This document shows, piece after piece, positions 26,601 through 38,600 of a stretch of DNA of 64,000 nucleotides. Position numbers and translations under genes: made by a program. Origin of the DNA: Gordius sp. MW1 (taxonomy: Eukaryota > Nematomorpha > Gordioida > Gordea > Gordiidae). The stretch lies in the NCBI GenBank assembly GCA_964036665.1, contig OZ038531.1:1488001-1552000 (forward strand), read 5' to 3'. Under the pieces are notes generated by a model that was not told the origin of the DNA, ran no database searches, and saw nothing but the letters and a program-made list of their open reading frames with translations. The first letter of the stretch is position 1. The number at the start of each line of letters is the position of its first letter.

Positions 26601-29600
26601 AAAATTTGGCCAATGGTCACTTTTTCTCTATTGGTCAGTACCAACAGATACTCTATAAGTCAATGATAGCCAAAAAAATGGAAAAAAAAATTTTGATGCT
26701 CACTTTGGCCAATGGTCATTTTTTTTCCATTGGTCAGCAGCCAGGACACGGTAAAAGTGGATATAAATTCATAATAGTCAAAAAAAACGAAAAAAAAGTT
26801 TTCGAATCACATTTTGGCCAATGGTCATTTTATTCCATTGGTCAGCAGCCAGCGGACGGCCAAAAAGTGATAATAGCAATGGTAGGAACAGGAACAATCA
26901 TAATAGTCAAAAAAAACGAAAAAAATATTTTCGATTCACATTTTGGCCAATGGTCATTTTTTCCATCGGTCAGGAGCCAGCGGACGGCCAAAAAGTCATA
27001 ATAGCAATGGTAGTAACAGGAACAATCATAAAAGTCAAAAAAAACGAAAAAATAAACTCGGATTCACATTTTGGCCAATGGTCATTCTTTTCAGTGGTCA
27101 GCAGCCAACGGACGGCCAAAAAGTCTTATTATCAATGATAGTAACAAGAACAATCATAAGAGTCAAAAAAACCCGGGATTCTAACCCAAAACTAGTTAAA
27201 TTCCATAGCAATTAAAAGTAAACAACTTTTATTTATGTTTATTATATAACATTGGTCAGCAGCCAGCGGACGGCCAAAAAGTCATAATAGCAATGGTAGA
27301 AACAGGAACAATCATAATAGTCAAAAAAAACGAAAAAAATAATTTCGATTCACATTTTGGCCAATGGTCATTTTTTTCATTGGTCAGCAGCCAGCGGACG
27401 GCCAAAAATTCTTATTATCAATGATAGTAACAAGAACAATCATAAGAGTCAAAAAAACTCCGGGATTCTAACCCCAAAACTAGTTAAATTGCATAGCAAT
27501 TGAAAAGTAAACAACTTTTATTTATGTTTATTATATAACTAGTTAAATTGCATAGCATTAAAAGTAAATAACTTTTATCTATGTTTATTATATAATAGAT
27601 AATTTAACAAATCTTATATATAACACACCGAGGGAGATAGAGATGAGGGGTGGGGCAGCTCTTATGCATTAATTTAAAAAATAACACAGCGAGGGAGATA
27701 TAGATGAGGGGTGGGGCACCTCTTTCTCATGCATTAATTTAAAAAAATCGAAAACCTAATATACCCAATGCAGATAGATAGGGAGGGTAACGGACAACGG
27801 ACGGACAACCAATAAACGAGCCCATAAATTGCATAGCAATTAAAATAACTGTTTTTATAAGATTAAATCTCTCAATCATTAACTTGTTATACCATGCTTT
27901 TAATCATCTTGTTTCCAAAGGGTTGCAAATACAAAATTTAAACCCAAACCAGGAGCGAATTTATCTAACTTTTGCCCCAAACCCACCCTTTTTTCTTGTC
28001 GAGTCAGCAGGAAAAATTACCCCAAAATAAATATCTAATTAAGGGGGTAGGGGGGAAGGGTATTAACAAGAACAAAATATTAATTTAATTTAAAAAAAAA
28101 ATTCCTCCTCTCCCGGGCTTGAACTCGAACCTCCAGGTCATATCCGGGGAAAATAACTTGGTGGACAACGGACGGACAACGGACACCAAAATACGAGCCC
28201 ATAAATTGCATAGCAATTAAAATCTCTAGGTGTTAAGTGTCTTAGCCAAGATATTTTATAAATCCAACTGTATAATCCAGCTCTCAAATTTATTTTCCAT
28301 TCAAGGAGCTCTTGTCCAAATTTGACCATTTAAAAATTTTTGAGGAATTTTATATCATTTAATAAATTTTCAAAAAATATATGGAGATGAGTTTTTTCAC
28401 TTGTATATAGGATTTGTGGGGGTAGTCGTATGAGGCAAACAAACTCGAGTTTGATGAGATAACGTCGTCGCCATTTTGTCACCAGATGTCGTACCACCCT
28501 GATCAGCTGATTGTGAGGTATTAAGGGTCAGGACATAATCGATGGGCGTCGTACAGAAATGCATTTGAGCCCTATTGCTATTGTCGTGGTTGACCAAGGG
28601 TCTCAGGTAAAAAGGCTTCCCCACCTGGTCACGTGGTATGAAGTACTGACTCCCCCCAGCTCTAACAACTAAGTTGGCGCCTGATATAAACACAATTTTG
28701 TAAATTTTGTTATTCATTTAATTATGTATGGTTTTATTTTATTGATTCTTATGGCATGAGTTACGTGAGATGTGTACTTTGGCATTTTAAAACTATACAG
28801 GAGTTGTTAAAACAGCTGGGTTTTGTTTGGTCGACCTTTGGTTCAACTAAGACTAACGGTCGACTCTGGTCTGTTTTTTTCAAACTTCGACTAAGCTTAA
28901 AGGTCAATTAAGAAAAACACAAAAAATCTTTCGTCAGTTTATGTTTAGTCGACTAAAACCAAAAGTCGATCTAACAAAACCCAGCCTTTTTTACAACACT
29001 AGCTTTTACTGAAATATACTAGTAAAAGTTCAATTCATTATATACGAAATTTAGGTTTATTAATGGTTAGTTTAGATCATGGGCCTAGCCAGGTTGTGGA
29101 TTGGGGGGGGGGCGAAACGTTTAAATTGGGGGGAAGGGGGGGGGGGCAAAACATAAATTTTTTTAATTTGTAAGGGTTTTTGTATTGAAATTTTTTTTCC
29201 GTCATTTAGGGGGGGGGCGGCCGCCCCCCTGGCTACGCCCATGGTTTAGATTGATGAAGAAATATCCAATGCAAAATGGAACACCGATTAAAAAAGTTGA
29301 CCACAGGCGCCAAAAATTATGATATGCACAAAATTTAAGAAATTTAAAAATAATCAACTAGCAATTATTATTTTTAACTCTCACAAAAAAACACACATTA
29401 GTTGCAAAATCAAAAAAATTATTAACTAAAAAAAAGATTTAGCACGAGTGGGGTTTGAACCCACGCGGACATTCGTCCATTGGATCTTAAGTCCAACGCC
29501 TTAACCACTCGGCCATCGTGCTTATATAAAAACATCTTTAATAGTAGTTTATATAATGTTTAAAATTTACAGCTCTTGGAAATAGCGTAAGAAGCAGGCG

Positions 29601-32600
29601 ATTGGTATGTTATTTCCAAATCGTGGCTCAAATTGTTTATCAATTTTATAGGTGTTTGAATCGAAACCATCTTGAGGTGAGTGTCATTATCGAAATTAAT
29701 TACAATAATCTAATAAATAAATAATATTTTTAATCTATCACTAGTTCAAAATTTTGTTGTAGTTTAATATTTAATAAATAACACTTTTAATGATTAACAC
29801 TGCTTACATTTTTCAGAGTTTCGTTGATTTTAGGGTTATCAGTAGATTTTTTGTAATAATCTGGTAATTCTTCAAGTAATACATGTTGATCTTGCATCAT
29901 GGAAGATAAATAATTGATGAATGACCCATGTAAATGCACATCTAAAGGGAACTGCAAAATATTATCTACTCCCATTTTTATATGTATTTGATCAAATAAT
30001 TTGCATGACAAGTAATCTATGACAGATGACTTGAATGTTAAAACCTTTAGATCATATTTTAATTTTGAACAAAAATGCAAAACTAATACTGAGGAGTTAA
30101 CATTTTTAAAAAGTGTCCAGGCATCTACGTTTGCATCTGGAGCTAATATGTAATATGATGAATGTTGAGATTGCACTTTAGATAAATAAACAAGTTCTTC
30201 TTCCTCTAATTCCCATAATTTTCTAGCAATTATGATCATAAATAAAATAAAAACTAGATAAGAAAATGTTTTTAAATATCTTTTAATAAATATAATTTGT
30301 TATTATGTTAATATACCCTATCACTTTTGGATTGTAAGATACAGAGATAGGAGATCCTGTATTGTTTTTTATGAACCACATCATAGACTGTGGCAATGAC
30401 ATTTTTTGAAGATAAGCATTTTGATAGCTGAATAAATATACAATTGATTAAGTCCAAACAATGTTACATAAGTTTATTTCCAGTTTATTTGTAAATGAAT
30501 AATTATAATTTTTCATAAATTTACATGTTATACTTGAGGTAATATGGTTTAGAGAGCAGATCTCTGAGCAAATTACATAATAAAGGGGTAAGCTTTAAAT
30601 TTAATCTTCTTTGACCTGGGTAGAAAATTAATGTAATTACACTTTTGTAGATATTATAAATTAGGATCTTAAGTTAAAGTTAAATATTTGTAATAAATTA
30701 AAATTTGATATAATTTTAAAATAAATTAATAATTGACTTATAAATTTGCTATGCATGGGTGTAACCAGAATTGAAACTAAAGAGGGGCAATAGTTTTTAA
30801 GGAGGGGCCCAAAGATTATTTTATTGCAATTTAAGCCATGATTATATAAAAATTATTAAAAATTTGCATTTAGAGGGGGGCAGCCTCCTTCTGGCTACGC
30901 CCATGTTGCTACTGTAAGACTATTTTAACTATAATCTATTAAGTTTGAAGGCAGAAAGAAATTAACATTACAGTGCCATAAAATATTTAACAATAAATTA
31001 ATTTATAAGCAGAGTCCTGAATTTGGGATGTTAATTATTTGCTATTTTAACGTTAAACATAATAATAACTTACTTTCCAAGCGAAACTTGACAATTTTTT
31101 CACCATAGCTTAGTGCCGAAGCAAATCTATAGAAGTTGCAAATATTAAAAAACCTGCATCTATTGCATCTCAACAAAAATATATGAATTTAATTGTTGCC
31201 CAAATGAGACAACTTAAAACACTCAAGAATCGACCTATAGCTCAATCTAAAAATTTTATTCCAATAGTAACTCCCTGTTTTGCCACTTGTGGCAAGAAAG
31301 CATTGGCCATTTTTTAAATCGATAGGAAAGCGATCCCCTAAAACCAAATACTCACTCAGCTTTATTTTAAGTCAAAAAATCGACACAACCAAGGATAACA
31401 AACCAAAAAGCCTTTGGTCTGTTTATGTGTTTAGTCGACTAAAACAAAGGTCGATCAAACAAAACCCAGCCGTTTATACAACGCTAATCCGACACGTGGC
31501 CATTGTTGGCTTTCGACGAATGTGATGAAAATTTTTTATCTACATCATCTTATCCTCGTTTATCCTATATTTTAGGGATCATTTTTACATATTAAAAACA
31601 TTTTAATCGAAAAAAATTTATATTATCATCATGTAAATTACTGCCAAGGTTCGAGCAAGGAGTCCCAACAGCAAGAGTTTGGGTTGTAGCAAAACAGGCT
31701 TATACAAGAATCCAAGTCGTATTCTCGACAACAGGTCTTACCTTTAATAGTAGCCCTTTCAACTACGACTTCTTTGCAATGCGTATAGTACATGGGTGCT
31801 TCGTTTTGAAAAACTTTTACATCTAAAGATGCATGATATATATATATATCACAAATTATTTCAAATAATAATTTTTTCGGTAGTATCATAGATTTGCAAA
31901 AAGAATAAAAAATTAAAACGTCACAGCTAGAGGTGTGCACGGATCAATCCGATCCGACATCCGATCCGTCCGAACTCGGATTCGGACGGATCAACATTTT
32001 AATATTGGAAGTCGGATCGGATCGGATCAACATTTTATTTTAGTCGGATCGGATCGGATTTTCAAATTTAAAATAAACAATAATAATTAAATTAATAATT
32101 TTTAGTATAACTTTTCATAATTATTTTTGCATTCTTTTTTACTTTACCATTTTTGATGCCCAATACCACCTCCTCACCCCTTACTTACCCTAATATATTT
32201 ATCAGTATTCCCGTTTTTCCCTAGCTAGACGTAGTAGACACGCATCTCTTTCTATTTCATTTCAACTCAACTCCGAAAATCATCAATCACTCTCCCCTTT
32301 CCTTATAGCACACGCGTAGCTCCTTTCCCTCTTGATTTCGGGTAATCATGAATGATGTAACTTGCCTTGCCTTCTTTCTTAGAAGCAATCTCCATGGTGC
32401 AGCAGGGGTATTTTCTGGTGTGAGTCACGCCGAATTGAGGGGAAAAAATAATGGGGGGGGGGGGGGGGGGGTGTTGGAATTGGGATAAAGCCCCCGATGA
32501 AATCACAATTTACCTTTCGTTAAAAAATGAAGATTGCAAATATGATTCAAAAAAAGATTTGCTGAAATGGTGGGGTTCATATCAAACAGTCCTACCAAGG

Positions 32601-35600
32601 CTTTATAAGCTGGCAGATAAAGTTTTAGCTATACCTGCTACTTCTACCACTTCGGAAAGAAATTTCTCGGTGGCTGGAAGAACAATAGAAGAAAGAAGAA
32701 CGCGAATTAAACCAGAAAATTTAGATTCTTTATTATTTTATATGATAATATGGAATTAGTCAAATAAAATTTTATATTTATTTCAGGTCTATTAAAATTG
32801 CTCTACCTTATTTTTATGTATTTTGAATTTAATCATCAATAAAAAGTTCTGTTTGTAAAATTTTAATTTGAAAATTTCGGATCGGATCGGATCGGATCAT
32901 ATTTAGATTTTAAAAAACTCGGATCGGATCGGATTTAGATTTTAAAAAACTCGGATCGGATGGATATAAAATTTTTCAAAAACCCCTCGGATCGGATCGG
33001 ATCAAAAAAATTTGATCCGTGCACACCTCTAGTCACAGCATAAATAAGTTAACCACAAACAACAGATCCGAGTGAAAATCCAACTTCATAACAAAATGTG
33101 TCAATTGCTATGCATTTTTTTGTAAACTTTTACATATTATATTTTTCACGTTTATTTTATTTCTATATTTCATTACCTTTATTGATGAGTTGAAGCAAGG
33201 GAACATCTTGAGAACCACTATCATCCATTAAAATCACTTTGAGCATCTCTACTTCGGCCTAAATATCGGTTAAAACGGCGAGAAAAAAAACACAAAATTG
33301 TATTTTTAATTCATAAAGTAATTACAAAAATTTAAAGATTTACAAACACGTTTGCCTACCTCTATTACGTATTTATAAGGTTGCTGACTAGACTTTCCCC
33401 CAGTATCACCTTTGGCAATATAATATGTAAAAAATAGGAATAATATTTTAGTTAAAGAGGGTAACATTACTTTTGGAAACTTCTTTCGGCTCAGACATAC
33501 CATGAGGGGTTGAAGTTGATAATTTTTGACTACAAAAATTCATTACTTTGACCAGTAATTGAATGTTCAGGAATGTCAATAGCACGTCGACTGTAGCCAC
33601 CTTAAACTGATCGTTAAAAGATCATTATTAATCTTATAAACGAATTTAGGCAAGTGAAAACTCTGGTTTTACATTAATTTTGAGTTTTAACAAAGCTTCC
33701 GACTTAATTACGAGTTTTTAATTTAAAAAAACACCAATCAAATTAACATTTCCTATGATGGGTAATCTGAAATTTATTAATTATTGCGTTTTCCTCTAAG
33801 TAGTGACAAATTTTAAAGGTCGATTAATTTCACGCCTCATATGTAAGATAAAATGTTTTTTGTAACTAAATCTATACTTAAATCAATATATTCAGATATA
33901 ACCTATAAAATAAAATTCCTAAATTAGTTAGCAAACAACAGACAGCCCAAAAAAAATAAAAGAAATCTCGATAAACTCGTGAACTTCATTTCGAATAGAG
34001 TATTATTTTGGCCAGCAAATTTTTGTCAAATTATTTTTTAATTACTAGTCTCGCTAATTAAATCATATAACGATATTGTTTATTTTTTGGAATAATTTTT
34101 CAAGTATATAATTCATTAAATAGTCCGTATCCCTACTTCGACGGAATATGCTGTATTGGAAAGCGAGGTAAAATTAGAGGCATCTACTAAGCTTAAAAGT
34201 CCACTTTTTTTGCCTTGCAACATTTCTACACTTTGGGGACTCCTGGCCCGACCTCTGTTAACCGTTATGGTTTGACTCGGACCAAAAAGCAAGATCGGAC
34301 TTTCCCTATAACCCGCACCAGGAAAAACGGCTGAATCGAGCCGGAAAGTTGTAATATCCACGGTTAATAGCCGACCAGAACCTTCGGGCAAATATTCAAG
34401 GCGACCACCCAGCTAATAAAATCAAGCGAACATTCGTTTTCTTGATGCTCGGCAAATCAACTTTTTTTAAAAATCGCAAATGTTATACTGACAACTTTAT
34501 TAGATAGCATGAAAAACAAATTGTAAGGGCTAAATATGCTTGTTTTTTACGGCATAAATCGATTAAAAGTTGTAATACCAAAATCTACATCGAAATCAAG
34601 CTAGATATTGCAAACGTTTGATGGTCACGTCTTTAGTTTACTAAGAACACCTTAAAGCTAAATACGAAACTGCATGGGCGTAGCCAGGGGATGGCAGGGG
34701 GGGGGCGGCTGTTCCCCCTCTAAATCCAAAAAATCTTCACAATTTATTATACTTAATGACTAAAATTGCTAAAAATTATCATTTTGCCCCTCCTCATATC
34801 ATTATTGCCTCCCTCTAAATCCAATCCTGGCTACGCCCAAGCGACCCTGTATAACTACTACTAATTGAAAAAATAATCGGATACCGTTATAAATGAAATG
34901 TTTACGTTCATTTTCAGCTTAAAAAACCTATAAAAAACTTTTAAAAGGGACAACAAAATTAACATTAATGGCAAAAAAAAATTTCGTTTACCTCAAGCTG
35001 TAGGCATGGAAGAGGTGCCAATTTGGGTTGCATTTCTTCCCCAACAATTATCATAGTGATCCCCTGCACTTCCAATGTAAATTGCGATACATCTCCTTCC
35101 TATCGCGAATTCCCATTAAATATTTAATATGTAAATGATCCTCAAAACTCGAATAAACATTAAAGGACAAAAATATGTACGGATAATACAAATAATTAGC
35201 TCAAATTTATTTAGAATCTAAAATATTTTTAAATATAGTGTAAGACCTCTTTGGACAATAACAAAACATGCGTTTCGGGTCGTTTAGTTATAACTCCTCC
35301 AGACGCTTGATATTTCATCATTGATGCATTTACAGCTGTTTCTTTGTCACCAAGAATGGGTGACAATTGGACATTTGTCACTTTACCCGCCATTGAAATT
35401 GGAATTTCGCTAAAATCCAAATCGTCTTTACTTTCTCGTTTACCTAAGGTAAAGCGTTTTTGACAGTCTAAAAGATAACAAATAAAAATAAGATAGATTT
35501 TTTATTTGCTTCGATGTCAAAGAGTCTAGTATTGACCATATAACATTATATAAAGGTTATCGGCACAAAAACAATAATGGAATTTGGGCTTGGGCAGGTT

Positions 35601-38600
35601 GAAAAGATTAAAGCCAGACAGCGGTCATTAGCTTGTCTATTTGCGAAAGCAAAATAAATGTCTTTTACAAAAGCATAAGTCCACAGCAACTATTGAAAAA
35701 CCACAAGTTGGACAGGACAACCAAAAACAAGCCCATAAATTGCATAGCAATTACTAATTTGGGAGAACAACAAATAAAACGACTAAAAATTGTATTTGAA
35801 TGTTTTATACGATAATTTAATATATTACGAAGCCCATCAATATAATTGATTTTGCGTCGAATACATAAGCGTTTATCTCTTTATGATTCTTCCGACTCGC
35901 TCATTTACATTTTAAGCTAAGATGACATTCAAGGCGCATTGGATTTTCAAAAATAATGTTGTTTTTCAAACTAAATTTTTCATAATTTGTTAACATATCA
36001 ACTTTGGTTTTTGCTAGAGGTGTGCACGGATCAATCCGATCCGACATCCGATCCGTCCGAACTTGGATTCGGACGGATCAACATTTTAATTTTGGAAGTC
36101 GGATCGGATCGGATCAACATTTTATTTTAGTCGGATCAGATCGGATTTTCAAATTTAAAATAAACAATAATAATTAAATTAATAATTTTTAGTATACCTT
36201 TTCATAATTATTTTTGCATTCTTTTTTTACTATACCATTTTTGATGCCCAATACCACCTCCTCACCCCTTACTTACCCTAATATATTTATCAGTATTTCC
36301 CTAGCGTTTTTCCCTAGCTAGACGTAGTAGACACGCATCTCTTTCTATTTCATTTCAACTAGACTCCGAAAATCATCAATCACTCTCCCCTTTCCTTAAA
36401 GCACACGCGTAGCTCGTTTCCCTCTTGATTTCGGGTAATCATGAATGATGTAACTTGCCTTGCCTTCTTTCTTAAAGCAATCTCCATGGTGCAGCAGGGG
36501 TATTGTCTGGTGTGAGTCACGCCGACTTGACGGGAAAAAATAATGGGGGGGGGGGGGGGGGGGTGTTGGAATTGGGATAAAGCCTCCGATGAAATCACAA
36601 TTTACCTTTCGTTAAAAAATGAAGATTGCAAATATGATTCAAAAAAAGATTTGCTGAAATGGTGGGGTTCATATCAAACAGTACTGCCAAGGCTTTATAA
36701 GCTGGCAAATAAAGTTTTAGCTATACCTGCTACCTCTACCACTTCGGAAAGAAATTTCTCGGTGGCTGGAAGAACATTAGAAGAAAGAAGAACGCGAATT
36801 AAACCAGAAAATTTAGATTGTTTATTATTTTTATATGATAATATGGAATTAGTCAAATAAAATTTTATATTTATTTCAGGTGTATTAAAATTGCTATACC
36901 TTATTATAATGTATTTTGAATTTAATCATCAATAAAAAGTTCTGTTCGTAAAAATATTTGAAAATTTCGGATCGGATCGGATTTAGATTTTAAAAAACTC
37001 GGATCGGATGGATATAAAATTTTTCAAAAACCCCTCAGATCGGATCGGATCAAAAAAATTTGATCCGTGCACACCTCTAGTTTTTGCACTAAGGTAACTT
37101 ATTAATGATTTTTTATCCTCTACCCACCCCCATCTACTAGTTTATTTAAGAAGAATTAAAATAAAAACAAGCTAAATTAAACCTGTATTTTCATCGCCTA
37201 GCGTAACCAAATCGGTAAGGGTGTAGTATAATTCCATGCAAGTTTCCAAATCCAAAACAACCACGATGGGACCAACTTTTAGAGCATATTTTAGCGAGGG
37301 ACCTTTCAAAGCGTTCCACGACGTCCGCAATGTTAACTGATTTTGGTCAACCATCTTCGCATCCGCGTATAGCAAATTAACAGGTTCCTCTACTACATCT
37401 AATTGTTAGAAAATGAAATATCAAAAAACATATTTCTTATGAGCTGGGCTACACTGAAAAATAAGAATTATCAAAGAAGTTTCGAATTTTCCGCCATTTT
37501 GAAATGTGCACGGCGACTACAAAACAACCTAAATTTATCCTTTTTCAGGCTAAAAGCTTAATTTATGTTCATTTCATACACGTGGCACTATACATTTAGG
37601 AGCAATATAAGCTAATTTTCTGTTTATAAACACTAGTTATAGACCGTTGAACTACAAAAACATAAAGCAGGTAATCACATTGAACTATAACAGTATAACA
37701 ATGTCAGAAAACAGATATTTGTCAAGGTTGGTTTACTGGTCTTATTTAACATCACCCTTATAATCAAATAAGACTCCATTAAACTATTTTAAATATTCCA
37801 CCAACGTTTTACTTAAACAAATAGCTTTAGTTTAATCGCAAAGTATAATTTTAAATCCTTGGCCGACAGCTGGCCGCTTTCAACGGATGATACATGCGAC
37901 GCCTTCGAATTATGATTTATTTATTTTTATTTCTTACCCCCGCTTTTATATTTTATAAAATTCCCATTTTTATACTTCGCCTTTATAATATTTTTACATC
38001 AAATAAAAAAATTTGAAACTTAATAACGAGACGGCTATTTAAAAATACCCGAAATTAACTTTACACTTCACTTACCATCGGCAGAAGAAGTCTTTTTGGT
38101 CGTAGTTAGATTGAGTCGTTTAACGCTGACTGATAATTCAGTGGCATTTGTCAACTTTGTGGAAATATAAGAAGATGTGTAAGAAAGTGTTGTGTCACTC
38201 AAAACCAGAGATGTTATGTTATTGTAATTTGGATTGTGATTCAGAGAAATGGAAATACTATGGCCGATAAACGCGAATTTCCATTTGGCCACAAACGGTT
38301 TGCCCTGCAATTTATAAAGAAATTTAAAAGATTTAACGAAATGCTTCATTAGTTTTAAGATCGGTTATGACAAAATGAGAGCTTAAACGTAAGATATTGA
38401 ATGTTATGAAAATTGATAAATCAGGTGTTATATATACATAGAGTAGATACATTGCCCATGAACGTTAAATAAGAGTACCGTTTTCCCGCCATTTTTAAAT
38501 GTGCACAAATAAAGAAAGGTTAAATAGATTATAGTGAATTTGATTAATTAAAATATTTTTAAAATGTAAAAACTGCAGTTTATTAAATAATCATTTTATT

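Noticed and set aside
26465-27215. Overlapping open frames of 90-178 codons with repeated (L)ANGHFFSIGQQPADGQK
   Set aside because: They are translations of the tandem satellite units. The same words appear in several frames and follow the DNA repeat, so no protein is implied.
28135-28330. Minus-strand open frame MVKFGQELLEWKINLRAG
   Set aside because: Exon 44 joins exon 45 in phase without it, and it overlaps the dispersed repeat; likely chance.
32303-32506. Minus-strand frames with poly-Pro at the hAT poly-G tracts (also 36380-36598)
   Set aside because: The proline run is just the reverse of the poly-G tract inside the deleted hAT, with no other support.
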